Below, piece after piece: positions 54,593 to 63,753 of a stretch of DNA of 64,000 bases. Numbering within the stretch: the stretch's first letter is position 1; the number at the start of each line of letters is the position of its first letter. This stretch comes from Bin94 sp965215535. GTDB taxonomy: Bacteria > Gemmatimonadota > Gemmatimonadetes > Longimicrobiales > Gaopeijiaceae. A model generated the notes under the pieces. It did no database searches. It saw only the letters and a list, made by a program, of their open reading frames with translations, and was not told the origin of the DNA. The translations under genes and the position numbers were made by a program. The stretch covers positions 930,001-994,000 of the forward strand of contig OZ244063.1 in NCBI GenBank assembly GCA_965215535.1, given 5' to 3'.

Positions 54593-55469
54593 TCATTCGC
54601 CCACCGGCAGCCAATCGCATGCCTCGTCGTCAATCGCATAGCGCCGGATCCAACTCGACATTGCGTCTCCCCGTTCATTGAGAGCGCGATCCAGGAGGTA
54701 GAGCGTGTCGCGGAGGAGTGTGTGAACCACCCGCGTCTCGTTGGCGAATTCGACCCGTCCATCGACGCAGGCTCTGTCGCGGTCGCGGGAGAGTCATGCC
54801 AACCAGCATCGTGTCCGGCCAGGCGGCGACCATGCCGATCCCGAAGATCCCGAAAAAGACGCCCGAACCGCGCAGCGAGCGACGGTAGGAATCGAAGAGG
54901 GGGATGACATGGCTGATTTCTTCGACATCCGGATCCCAGACAACGACCGACATCAGGCCGCCTGGATCGACGGATGGAATCAGAGCGACCCCATCGACAA
55001 CCGCCGCCGAGAGGCCGGCGCTTCCAGGGTAGGGGACGAGACCCAGATGCTCTCCGGTCAGGGAATGGAAGAGCGAGAGCCGACGACGCCCCACATCGGT
55101 GCCGACAACCACCGAATCGTTGAGCGCGAAAGCCGGTCCGATACTCTCGAACTCGCCAGGACCCGATCCGGGGCGCCCGTAGGTGAGGGCAAGCGATCCG
55201 TCGCGTCCATAGCGAAAGATCCGCCCTGAAAAATGATCGGATACCAGAAAACTCCCGTCGCGAACATCCACAGTGAGCGACGACGGACTCCCCAGAAAAT
55301 CGTTGTCGGTCTCCTCCAGAATAGGCTCAAGCGCGACGACATCGGGCCCTCTGGGTTGAGGCGGAACGACCGATTCCGGGGAGCAGGCACAGATCAGAGC
55401 GACAAGAGCAAGCCATCCCGGCCGGCACGATGGAGAACCCGCGACTGTCCCACCACGATCAAGAGACAT
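54593..55469 (-). pseudogene. Six-bladed-propeller lipoprotein, frameshifted near its end
   Basis: The frame opens with a lipoprotein-like signal (LALVALICAC) and propeller repeats (NDFLGSPSSLTVDVRDGSFLV, FRYGRDGSLALTYGRPGSGPGEF, DSVVVGTDVGRRRLSLFHS) and runs to MVAAWPDTMLVGM. There the frame changes: from about 54800 the normal family ending continues in another frame (DGRVEFANETRVVHTLLRD..NERGDAMSSW..CDWLPVGE) to a stop at 54593. The unshifted frame ends at 54675. Such propeller proteins are abundant in Gemmatimonadota. The ~77 bases at its 3' end recur near 56042. Confidence 0.7.
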
Positions 55470-55538
55470 TCCCTGCAACCCCGGAGCTCGATATGCCCAT
55501 CCGCTGTCGGGACGCGCGTAGGTGAGGTCCTTCCGTCC

Positions 55539-56028
55539 TCAACACCCCTCCGCCCCCGCGTCCACGCCGTCGATCCGGTACGCGCGGACGCTTTCTGCGC
55601 CCGATTCTCCCGTGTGTACCCCGTAGATCCCAGATCCCGCGCAGCTCGCCCGGACCCTCGCCCCGCCCGCCGAAGCGATGAACCGGTTCGCCGCCCGCAT
55701 CAAAGACCGACACCACCGCAATTTGCCGATCCGCCACCGCCACGCGACCGCTCTGCAACACATTCACGGATCCGATGGAGCCGAAGAGCACGGTGTCTCC
55801 ACTCGCAGTGACAGTCGGATTTCGCCCTCCGATGGACAGCTCGGGTTCCTGGCTCACAGTCCATCCCGGACGATCCGCCCATGCCGGCCGCACGCTCTCC
55901 ACCACCCCCACCCCGGCGCTGTCGGCGCTGATGGAAAGTTCGGACTCTGCCGCTCCACCGCTCTCCCGGTCGCATCCCGCAAGGGCCAGAGCCGGAAGAG
56001 TAAGGAGAGTGGAGACTGTGGTGCGCAT
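55539..56028 (-). pseudogene. Truncated propeller lipoprotein gene
   Basis: Starts like a propeller lipoprotein: signal LLTLPALALAGC, then DSAGVGVVESVRPAWADRPG, a SVNVLQSGRVAVADRQIAVV blade and HRFGGRGEGPGELRG. After ~110 residues a shift into another frame (GVHTGESGAESVRAYRIDG) leads to a stop at 55539; the unshifted frame reads out to 55459. Only about a third of a normal propeller remains, so it is a fragment. It lies between the neighbouring propeller pseudogene and the repeat remnant. Confidence 0.65.
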
Positions 56029-56041
56029 TGTGGCATGGTAT

Positions 56042-56128
56042 GCCCACCGGCAGTCAATCGCACGCCTCGGCGTCAGTTCGCACGGCGCCGGATCCAGCTC
56101 GACATTGCGCTTCCCCATTCATCGACAC
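56042..56128 (-). repeat. Direct-repeat remnant of a propeller-gene 3' end
   Basis: About 77 bases from 56042 match, with roughly a dozen differences, the segment starting at 54599, which is the 3' end of the propeller pseudogene. Both read, on the minus strand, the tail around GDAMSSWIRRYA and CDWLPVG. This copy has no gene body in front of it, so it marks a former third gene or a recombination scar. Confidence 0.6.
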
Positions 56129-56145
56129 CTGCAAGACGTGTGGAT

Positions 56146-56640
56146 TTATTCCTCGCCGGCGGGGAGCGCGTGCAGCACTTCACCCTCGGGCAACCGTGCC
56201 ACCGCCAGCGCCAGTTCGGCCGTGAACTCTTCGGCGATCAGGCGGTCGGCCCGCTTGAGGCGCAGAACCAGTTTGGATGGATGTCTGAGGCGCAGGCCGT
56301 GCGGACCCGCGATTTCCTCAAAGGCCAGGAGGTCGGCGGCGGTGATGACGAGCTTCGGCCCGGCCAGCCTTGTCCACCAGCCCTCGGTGACAAAGGCGCC
56401 TGCAACCCGGTTCAGGGGAATCACGATTTCGCGGACCGGTTCGATCTGCTCGCGCGTTTCGTAGGCGGCGCCCTTCACGGCTTCGGTGCGGACGGCCAGC
56501 CGCCACTGAATCACCAGGCGGTCCGGTTCCAGACGCACAAGTCCCTCTGCGGTCTCGGTGGTGGATTCGTACCCGCCCCTCGCCGTATGAAGGTCGGAGC
56601 TGCGCTTGAGGGTGAAGGGAACGGCGCTGGTTGCGGTCAT
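56146..56640 (-). CDS. Hypothetical protein, 164 residues
   Basis: No signal peptide; a compact alpha/beta protein (GLVRLEPDRLVIQWRLAVR, REIVIPLNRVAGAFVTEGWW, PKLVITAADLLAFEEIAG, HPSKLVLRLKRADRLIAEEF). The pattern of strands with a final helix resembles PH-like domains by eye only. The ATG at 56640 overlaps the stop of the lipoprotein gene upstream (ATGA), so they form a pair. No named family recognised. Confidence 0.65.
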   Translation of the reverse strand: MTATSAVPFTLKRSSDLHTARGGYESTTETAEGLVRLEPDRLVIQWRLAVRTEAVKGAAYETREQIEPVREIVIPLNRVAGAFVTEGWWTRLAGPKLVITAADLLAFEEIAGPHGLRLRHPSKLVLRLKRADRLIAEEFTAELALAVARLPEGEVLHALPAGEE

Positions 56641-57176
56641 CGGCTGCGCCCCCGCTGCGCGCGATCCAATCCCACCTCCTCGACCAGCCACCGCCCCCCG
56701 TCCGCCCGCACCACCACAAAGGGCATCCGCGCCCTGCTCCCTCCTGCGCGGGAAAGCTCCACCTCGATCCGGCGGGCTTCGGAACCGCGCCCCACCACCC
56801 CCGCACTGCCCCCGATCCGGTACGAATCATGTACCAGGAGACGGGCCAGGAGTGCCATTCGCAGCTCGATCTCGGCCGTGGTCGCACAGCGCGCGCCGAG
56901 TCCCACCCAGGACCCCATGCGGCGCAGCGCACACCCCACGCCACCACCCCCGGTCGCCAGCGGCCCGGCAGAGGTTCCGAAGTGGTGCGCCATCGCGCCG
57001 GGATCGTTGCGCGCCACCGCATTGAGGAAATCGGCCACGGCAGCGCGAGCGTCGGCCCCACTGGCACCCTCGGCGCTCTCTGCTGCGGGCGGCGCCGGAG
57101 CGGACGCCACGGCGCCGGAGCGGTCGGGCACCGTTCCGCATCCTGCCGTCAGGAGGACCAGGATCGCCACGCGCAT
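56637..57176 (-). CDS. Small lipoprotein, unknown function
   Basis: 179 residues from the ATG at 57176, with signal peptide and lipobox LLTAGC. After a Ala/Ser/Pro linker, ADARAAVADFLNAVARNDPGAMAHHFG and RWLVEEVGLD at the end suggest an NTF2-like or lumazine-like exported fold, but this is only a pattern impression. It is 53 bases downstream of clpB and overlaps the next gene by four bases. Confidence 0.65.
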   Translation of the reverse strand: MRVAILVLLTAGCGTVPDRSGAVASAPAPPAAESAEGASGADARAAVADFLNAVARNDPGAMAHHFGTSAGPLATGGGGVGCALRRMGSWVGLGARCATTAEIELRMALLARLLVHDSYRIGGSAGVVGRGSEARRIEVELSRAGGSRARMPFVVVRADGGRWLVEEVGLDRAQRGRSR

Positions 57177-57229
57177 GCCACCGGGTGTGTCCCCACAGCC
57201 TGCCCGCAATCCGCGGATCATGCCGAACG

Positions 57230-59833
57230 CTATTCCCATGGAACCCCCTCAACCCTGAAGGCGAGCGCGTCGTCGGCGCCCACGTCGATCTGCATGGTCT
57301 GGCCGGGCTGCACGCGCCGCTGCAAAATCTCCAGGGCCAGCGGGTCCTGTACCAGGCACTGCACGGTGCGCTTGAGGGGGCGGGCGCCAAAGGCGGGGTC
57401 GTACGAGAGGCGCGCAATCAGCCTCTCGGCCTCTTCCGAGACCTCGATCGCGCAGGAGTGCTCGCCAGCCCGCTTCGCCACCCAGTCGAGCCGCAACCTC
57501 ACGATCTTCAGCAGATCTTCTTCGGAGAGGGGGTTGAAAACGATGGTCTCGTCCACCCGGTTGAGGAACTCGGGGCGGAAGTATTCCTTCAGGCGGCGCG
57601 TTACCAGCGCTTCGAGCGCGCTCCAGGGTTCGTGGTCGGCGCGCTCCAGGATCTCGGGTCCGGCAATGTTGGAGGTCATGATGATGACGGTGTTGCGGAG
57701 ATCGACGGTGCGGCCCTGGCCATCGGTGAGGCGGCCGTCGTCGAGGATCTGGAGGAAGAGATCGACGACCCTGGGATGCGCCTTCTCGATCTCGTCCAGG
57801 AGCACGACCGCGTGCGGACGGCGGCGGACCGCTTCGGTGAGATGGCCGCCCTCGTCGTAGCCCACGTAGCCCGGGGGCGCCCCCACCAGCCGCGCGACGG
57901 AGTGCGCCTCCATGTATTCGGACATGTCGATGCGCACCATGGCGCGTTCGTCGTTGAAGAGAAACTCGGCCAGGGCGCGCGCGGTTTCGGTCTTTCCTAC
58001 GCCGGTCGGACCCAGGAAGAGGAAGGAGCCTGCAGGACGGTTCGGATCCTGCACGCCGGCCCGCGACCGCCGCACCGCCCGCGCCACCGCGCCGAGCGCC
58101 CGCTCCTGCCCGATCACCCTCCGCCCCAGCAGCTCCTCCAGTTGCACCAGCCGCGCGCGCTCCGACTCCATGAGCCGGGCCACCGGGATTCCGGTCCACT
58201 CAGCCACGACCTCGGCGATATCGTCGGCGTTGACCTCTTCCTTCAGGAACTTGCCATGCGCCTGCAGCTCCGCGAGCCGCTCTTCGGCCTCGGCTATCTC
58301 CTTGCGGGCCTGGGGAATTTCGGCGTACTGGATCTCGGCAGCCCGCCCCAGCTCGCCATCGCGTCCGGCCTGCTCGGCCTCGGTCCGCAGCGCATCGACC
58401 CGTTCGGTGAGCTCCTGGATGCGTGCAATCTGGCTCTTTTCGGCCTGCCACCGCGCCTTCAGCGCCTGACTCGCCTCGCGCAGCTCCGAGAGCTCGGCGT
58501 CGATCGCGCCCAGACGGTCGCGGGCACCCCGTTCCCGTTCGTTCACCAGCGCCTGTCTCTCGATCTCAAGCTGAATGATCTTGCGTTCCACCTCGTCGAT
58601 CTCCTCCGGCAGCGATTCAATCTCGATGCGCAGCCGGCTCCCCGCCTCGTCCATGAGATCAATGGCCTTGTCGGGAAGGAAGCGGCCGCCCACATAGCGA
58701 TCCGACAATCTCGCCGCCGCGATCAGCGCATCATCAGTAATGCGAACTCCGTGGTGCACCTCGTAGCGCTCCTTGATGCCGCGCAGGATGGCGATGGTGT
58801 CCTCGACCGAGGCGGGCGCCACGAAGATGGGCTGAAAGCGGCGCTCCAGGGCGGGGTCCTTCTCGATGTGCTTGCGATACTCGCCGAGCGTGGTGGCACC
58901 GATCATGCGGAGATCGCCCCGCGCCAGGGCGGGCTTGAGCATGTTGCCGGCATCGACCGCGCCCGCGGCCGCACCCGCCCCGACGATGGCGTGAAGCTCG
59001 TCGATAAAGAGGATGTAGCGCCCCCCGGCCTCGGTGACCTCCTGGAGAACGGCCTTCATGCGCTCCTCGAAGTCGCCCCGGTATTTGGCGCCGGCGAGCA
59101 TGGCCGGAATGTCGAGCGACATCAACTGCCGATCACTCAGCGAGTGCGGAACATCGCCCGCCACAATGCGTTGCGCCAGGCCCTCGGCGAGCGCGGTCTT
59201 CCCCACGCCCGGCTCTCCGATCAGCACGGGATTGTTCTTGGTGCGACGACCCAGAACCTTCATCATGCGGCGGATCTCGTCGTCGCGCCCGATCACTGGA
59301 TCGATCCTCCCCCGGCGGGCCCGCGCAGTCAGATCGTGCGAAAAGCGCTTCAGCGCCTGGTATTTCTCTTCGGGATTGCGGTCCGTGGCCCGGTGCGAGC
59401 CGCGAATGGCCTCGAGAGCCGTCGCCAGCCGGTCCGGGCTTACCCCATTCCGCTTCAGGATCCGGGCCGCATCGCCCTTCGCCTCGGCCAGCCCCAGGAG
59501 CAGGTGTTCGGTCGAGAGATAGCTGTCGTCCAGGGTGCGGGCCGCCTCCTCGGCGTGCTCGAGCGCCATGCGCAGATGACGCGAGGCCCCCGGTTCGGCT
59601 CCGCCGGTGACGCGTGCGCGGCGCGCCAGCTCGGCCTCGACCTCGTTGCCAATCCTCTCGGGCGAGGATTCCATCTTGTGCAGAACGGGCGCAACCACCC
59701 CCTCCTCCTGCTGCAGAAGCGCCTGCAGAAGGTGAAGCCCCCCGACCTCGGGGTGCCGGGCCTGGCGGGCGACGCGGGTGGCCTGGGCGATGGCCTCGGT
59801 GGCCCTGACTGTCAGTCGGTCGGCATTCAGCAT
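57230..59833 (-). CDS. clpB: ATP-dependent disaggregase ClpB
   Basis: ClpB with DnaK rescues aggregated proteins. 867 residues from the ATG at 59833: N-domain repeats (ATRVARQARHPEVGGLHLLQALL), first AAA module (IGEPGVGKTALAEGLAQRI, KYRGDFEERMKAV, ILFIDELHAIVGAG), the coiled middle domain (~residues 400-530), which distinguishes ClpB from ClpA/C, and the second module (FLGPTGVGKTETARALAEFL, MSEYMEAHSVARLVGAPPGYVGY). The pore loop KYRGDFEER is intact. Longer reading to 60028 is rejected. No CIRCE or heat-shock operator was recognised upstream. Confidence 0.96.
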   Translation of the reverse strand: MLNADRLTVRATEAIAQATRVARQARHPEVGGLHLLQALLQQEEGVVAPVLHKMESSPERIGNEVEAELARRARVTGGAEPGASRHLRMALEHAEEAARTLDDSYLSTEHLLLGLAEAKGDAARILKRNGVSPDRLATALEAIRGSHRATDRNPEEKYQALKRFSHDLTARARRGRIDPVIGRDDEIRRMMKVLGRRTKNNPVLIGEPGVGKTALAEGLAQRIVAGDVPHSLSDRQLMSLDIPAMLAGAKYRGDFEERMKAVLQEVTEAGGRYILFIDELHAIVGAGAAAGAVDAGNMLKPALARGDLRMIGATTLGEYRKHIEKDPALERRFQPIFVAPASVEDTIAILRGIKERYEVHHGVRITDDALIAAARLSDRYVGGRFLPDKAIDLMDEAGSRLRIEIESLPEEIDEVERKIIQLEIERQALVNERERGARDRLGAIDAELSELREASQALKARWQAEKSQIARIQELTERVDALRTEAEQAGRDGELGRAAEIQYAEIPQARKEIAEAEERLAELQAHGKFLKEEVNADDIAEVVAEWTGIPVARLMESERARLVQLEELLGRRVIGQERALGAVARAVRRSRAGVQDPNRPAGSFLFLGPTGVGKTETARALAEFLFNDERAMVRIDMSEYMEAHSVARLVGAPPGYVGYDEGGHLTEAVRRRPHAVVLLDEIEKAHPRVVDLFLQILDDGRLTDGQGRTVDLRNTVIIMTSNIAGPEILERADHEPWSALEALVTRRLKEYFRPEFLNRVDETIVFNPLSEEDLLKIVRLRLDWVAKRAGEHSCAIEVSEEAERLIARLSYDPAFGARPLKRTVQCLVQDPLALEILQRRVQPGQTMQIDVGADDALAFRVEGVPWE

Positions 59834-60250
59834 GATCCATCTCTCCGGGGCTGCAAAAATGTCGTGCGGGCGGAACGGAGCTGCCACTATGGCCGCAGCG
59901 GGCGCCTCGGTCCGCAGATCCGTCGTCTTGCAGGGGGAATTCATGCAAGGTGCGGGCCGTTCGGTGAAGGAGCCCGGCCAGAATCGGGGCGGAGCGCGCT
60001 CGGGCGCCGGGAACGCGGGACGAACCATTCGTTACATTGAGGCGAACGATGGCAGCGGTGGCGCTCGGCGGCGACTTGTTCGGGCGCGCAGCCGGGTGAA
60101 TACAAATTGATGTTGACCGCGCTCGCAATCATCCTGGTTTTCGGTTGCGAAGGGCCATGCAGACATGGGATCGATTCCGAAGATGAAGGCAGAGGATGAT
60201 GACAATTGACAAAACTTGTACATAAGCATGGAAAGATCATGCATCACAAC
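59834..60250. other. Divergent, partly AT-rich spacer between clpB and a small lipoprotein
   Basis: About 417 bases. The clpB side contains TTGCGA and TTGTAT 17 bases apart on the minus strand (around 60102-60130), a weak candidate clpB promoter. From 60170 the DNA becomes AT-rich with TTGACA at 60204-60209 on the plus strand, but no matching -10 box at normal spacing. No gene is supported. Confidence 0.35.
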
Positions 60251-60637
60251 ATGAACAGAGCGCTTCTGTGCAAATACTCTCCATATGGACTCGGCAAGGC
60301 AGGAAGGCGGGGGATTGGATACGCCTTGCGACTGGCTCTCCTGGCGCCGGCTCTTGCGCTCCCCCTCTTCGCCTGCAGCACCGCCCCGGAGATGCCGCAG
60401 CTCTCGCGCGAAAGCTTTGTCGAGGTCTACGTTGCGCTCAGGCTCGCCGAGCTGCGCTCCGGAGATGTGGTCATTCCGGAGGCCGTGCGCGACAGCGTCC
60501 TGGCGGAGCATGGGGTGGACGAAGCCGGGTTGCGCACCTTTGCGGTCGCCCATGGACGCGACGCCGCCTTCATGGAGGCACTCTGGACCGAGGTGCAGGA
60601 CCGGGTTGTGGAGGCCACCAGCCAGACGGAGCGGTAA
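60251..60637 (+). CDS. Small lipoprotein, DUF4296-like
   Basis: 128 residues from the ATG at 60251; several other in-frame ATGs lie up to 60206. Signal region ALRLALLAPALALPLFAC with a lipobox ending at Cys, then a helical domain: LSRESFVEVYVALRLAELRSG, AVRDSVLAEHGVDEAGL and FMEALWTEVQDRV. The helical layout recalls DUF4296 lipoproteins of Bacteroidota, whose role is unknown. It is alone on its strand. Confidence 0.6.
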   Translation: MNRALLCKYSPYGLGKAGRRGIGYALRLALLAPALALPLFACSTAPEMPQLSRESFVEVYVALRLAELRSGDVVIPEAVRDSVLAEHGVDEAGLRTFAVAHGRDAAFMEALWTEVQDRVVEATSQTER

Positions 60638-60908
60638 GCAGGGGCGAGGGACAGGCGACTCACCCGCGCATGGAGTGCCGAGCGCCGGTCGTTCACAATG
60701 TGCAGACAGGGCAGCAGACATGGGCTCGGATCTTGCAGATCGACGGTCCGTTCATGATGACTGCAGCGCACGGGATCCGTTCCTGAGCCCACAATCCGGG
60801 AGCACATGCCATGACAAGTGACACATCCCCCCGACAGACTCTTCGCGATGGATGGCGACGATGAGCTGGATTCTCTGATCCTGAGGACCTACCGATGGTA
60901 GCCCCCCC

Positions 60909-62507
60909 CTACTCCCACTCAATCGTGGCGGGCGGCTTCGAGCTGATGTCGTAGGTGACCCGATTGACCCCGGCCACCTCGTTGATGATGCGCGTCGAGA
61001 GGCGGGCCAGAAATTGAGGCTCGAAGGGATACCAATCTGCGGTCATGCCATCGCGCGAGGTTACGGCGCGGAGCGCCACAACATTTTCGTAGCTGCGGCC
61101 ATCGCCCATGACCCCGACCGAGCGCACCGGGAGCAGCACCGCAAGCGCCTGCCAGATCTCGTCGTAGAGCCCCGCCGCCCGGATCTCGTCAATAAAGATT
61201 CTGTCGGCGCGGCGCAAAATTGCAAGCCTGTCGGCAGTCACCTCACCCAGCACCCGGATTGCCAGCCCGGGACCCGGAAAGGGATGCCGGCGAATGAGCG
61301 TCTCGTCGAGGCCCAGGGTGCGCCCCACCCCGCGCACCTCGTCCTTGAAGAGCTCGCGCAGCGGCTCGATCAGCGCAAAGGACATGTCATCGGGCAATCC
61401 GCCTACATTGTGATGCGTCTTGATTGTCGCCGAGGGCCCCTGCACCGAATGCGATTCAATGACATCGGGGTAGAGGGTGCCCTGGACAAGAAAAGCCGCA
61501 TCGGTTCCGAGCTGACGGGTTGTGCGCTCGAAGATGCGAATGAAAAGTTCGCCAATGATGCGCCTCTTGCGCTCGGGATCGGAGACCCCCTGCAGCGCAT
61601 CCAGAAACTCGGTGGCGGCATCGATCACGACCAGCCGGGTCCGCATGTGTTCGCGAAAGGCGCTCTCGACCCGTTCGCGTTCGTCGGAGCGCAGGAGTCC
61701 GGTATCGACGAAGATGCAGGTCAGCGCATCGCCCACGGCCCGGTGAACCAGCGCAGCCGCCACCGAGGAATCCACACCACCCGAAAGCCCGCAGATGACC
61801 GAGCGCGCGCCGACCTTTGCACGAATGCGGCGCACGGTATCGTCCACGAAGGCCGAGGGGGTCCAGTCGGGGCGACACCGGCAGATGCGAAAGAGGAAGT
61901 TGGCGATGATCTCGGCGCCCTGCGGGGTGTGCGCAACCTCGGGGTGGAATTGAACGCCGTAGAGCCTGCGGGACTTTGAGCGGAATGCGGCCACCGGAAG
62001 ATCGCGGGTGGCGGCGATCGTCTCAAAGCCGGGGGGCGGTTCATCGACATGGTCGCCGTGCGAGCACCAGACGGTGAGCTCGGTGTCGGGATCGAAGCCG
62101 TGAAAGAGATCCTCCTCGGAGGGAGCGGCAATCTGCATGCGGGCCCGGCCGTATTCGCGCCTTCCCGGGACCACGGCGGCGCCCTTCCGCTGCGCCAGAA
62201 GCTGCATGCCGTAGCAGATTCCCAGCACCGGAACGCCCGCATCGAGCACGCCGGCGTCAAGGCCGGGCACATCGGGGTCGTACACCGACGAGGGACCGCC
62301 CGAGAGCACAATGCCATCGGGGGCCCAGCGCTCCAGCCACGCGTCGGAGCGGCCGGGAGGATGGATCTCGCAATAGACGCGGGCCTCGCGAATCCGGCGC
62401 GCGATCAGTTGGGTAAACTGCGAGCCGTAATCGACAATCAGAATGCGGCTGTGCGCATCGGGGCGCGGAGGCGGGGGCGTGTCGGCCGGAGAGTTTGGCG
62501 GCTTCAT
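60909..62507 (-). CDS. guaA: GMP synthase (glutamine-hydrolysing)
   Basis: Converts XMP to GMP using glutamine. 532 residues: class I amidotransferase domain (ILIVDYGSQFTQLIARRIRE, VLGICYGMQLLAQ with nucleophile Cys, GVQFHPEVAHT), the ATP-pyrophosphatase domain (ICGLSGGVDSSVAAALVHRAVG) and the C-terminal dimerisation domain ending with DISSKPPATIEWE, the usual GuaA end. The ATG at 62507 overlaps the lysA stop (ATGA). The 271 bases after its stop (to 60638) hold no gene. Confidence 0.97.
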   Translation of the reverse strand: MKPPNSPADTPPPPRPDAHSRILIVDYGSQFTQLIARRIREARVYCEIHPPGRSDAWLERWAPDGIVLSGGPSSVYDPDVPGLDAGVLDAGVPVLGICYGMQLLAQRKGAAVVPGRREYGRARMQIAAPSEEDLFHGFDPDTELTVWCSHGDHVDEPPPGFETIAATRDLPVAAFRSKSRRLYGVQFHPEVAHTPQGAEIIANFLFRICRCRPDWTPSAFVDDTVRRIRAKVGARSVICGLSGGVDSSVAAALVHRAVGDALTCIFVDTGLLRSDERERVESAFREHMRTRLVVIDAATEFLDALQGVSDPERKRRIIGELFIRIFERTTRQLGTDAAFLVQGTLYPDVIESHSVQGPSATIKTHHNVGGLPDDMSFALIEPLRELFKDEVRGVGRTLGLDETLIRRHPFPGPGLAIRVLGEVTADRLAILRRADRIFIDEIRAAGLYDEIWQALAVLLPVRSVGVMGDGRSYENVVALRAVTSRDGMTADWYPFEPQFLARLSTRIINEVAGVNRVTYDISSKPPATIEWE

Positions 62508-63736
62508 GGCAGCTCGTTGCGAATAAGGTCGGCGTAGCTCTCGCGACGGCGAATCCGTTCGGCCCGCTCACCCCGCAGAAGTACCTCGGCGGGGCGGAGA
62601 CGCGAGTTGTAGTTGGATGCCATGGCGAAACCGTAGGCACCGGCCTGCAGGACGCAGAGAAGGTCGCCCGGCGCCGGCAGGGGAAGATCGAGGTCGCGCG
62701 CCAGAAAGTCACCCTGCTCACACACCGGCCCCACCACATCGACCCGCGCCACCCGGCTGCCCTCGTCGCGCACCGGCACAATTGCATGTCGGCTGCCATA
62801 GTGGCTGGGACGCAGCAGCTCGGTCATGCCGGTATCGGTGATGACAAAGGTGGTGCCCCCGCTCTCCTTGAGGTGCAGCACCCGGATGACGAGTGCGCCG
62901 GCGTCGCCCACCAGGAAGCGACCCGGCTCGACGACCAGCGCGAGGCCGCGGTCGCGGAGCCGCGCGGCCACCGTCGGGCCCAGGGTGGCCAGATCCAGAT
63001 CGTCGGCAACCGGACCCGCGATTCCAAAGCCGCCGCCCAGGTCGATATAGCCGATCTCGGCGCCGGAGTCGCTACGGGCCGCATCGGCCACATCGAGCAC
63101 GATATCGAGCGCGCGCAGAAAGGGACCGGCCGTACGCAACTGCGAACCGATATGAACATCGATTCCCACCGGGTGCAGATGGGGGTGCGCGGCGATCCGG
63201 CGGTAGAGCGCGACGGCCTCCTGCGGCGCGACCCCGAACTTGGCGGCGGCGTGTCCGGTGCGGGTGAATTCGTGGGTCTCGGTCTCGACATCGGGATTGA
63301 CGCGGACCGCGACCGGCGCGCTGCGCTCCATGGCGGCCGCCACCCGCCCCAGGGCCTCGAGCTCGCCGGCGCTTTCGATGTGAAAGGCGCGAATTCCCGC
63401 CTCAAGGCCCTCGCGCATCTCGGTCGTGCTCTTTCCCACTCCGGCAAAGACCACGCATTCGCCCGCAAAGCCGGCTCTCCGGACCCGGTAGAGCTCTCCG
63501 CCGCTCACAATATCGGCACCGCACCCGGCGTCGGCCAAAAGACGCAGCAGCGCCAGATTGGCATTGGCCTTCACCGAATAGGCAATCAGCAGATCGACCC
63601 CGGCAAAGGCTTCGCGAACGGCGCGCAGCCGCTCCAGAATCCGGTCGCCATCGTAGATGTAGAGGGGAGTGCCATGCCGCTCGGCAAGCGCCTCGACCGA
63701 ATGGGCGCCCCACTGCAGAACGCCCTTGCTGCGCAC
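62504..63736 (-). CDS. lysA: Diaminopimelate decarboxylase
   Basis: PLP enzyme making lysine from meso-diaminopimelate. 410 residues from the GTG at 63736: TPLYIYDGDRILERLRAV, LIAYSVKANANLALLRLLADAG (PLP-binding Lys), DIVSGGELYRVRRAG, VGIDVHIGSQL, IDLGGGFGI and VCEQGDFLARDLDLP. The start is chosen as the last GTG before the family sequence, 17 bases after the proS stop; no clear ribosome site helps. An earlier reading to 63913 overlaps proS and has no family match. Confidence 0.94.
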   Translation of the reverse strand: MRSKGVLQWGAHSVEALAERHGTPLYIYDGDRILERLRAVREAFAGVDLLIAYSVKANANLALLRLLADAGCGADIVSGGELYRVRRAGFAGECVVFAGVGKSTTEMREGLEAGIRAFHIESAGELEALGRVAAAMERSAPVAVRVNPDVETETHEFTRTGHAAAKFGVAPQEAVALYRRIAAHPHLHPVGIDVHIGSQLRTAGPFLRALDIVLDVADAARSDSGAEIGYIDLGGGFGIAGPVADDLDLATLGPTVAARLRDRGLALVVEPGRFLVGDAGALVIRVLHLKESGGTTFVITDTGMTELLRPSHYGSRHAIVPVRDEGSRVARVDVVGPVCEQGDFLARDLDLPLPAPGDLLCVLQAGAYGFAMASNYNSRLRPAEVLLRGERAERIRRRESYADLIRNELP

Positions 63737-63753
63737 GGGGCCGGGAAGACCGC

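Noticed and set aside
60885..60900. CTACCGATGGTAG hairpin after guaA as a terminator
   Set aside because: The stem is five pairs and is not followed by a U run in the guaA direction.
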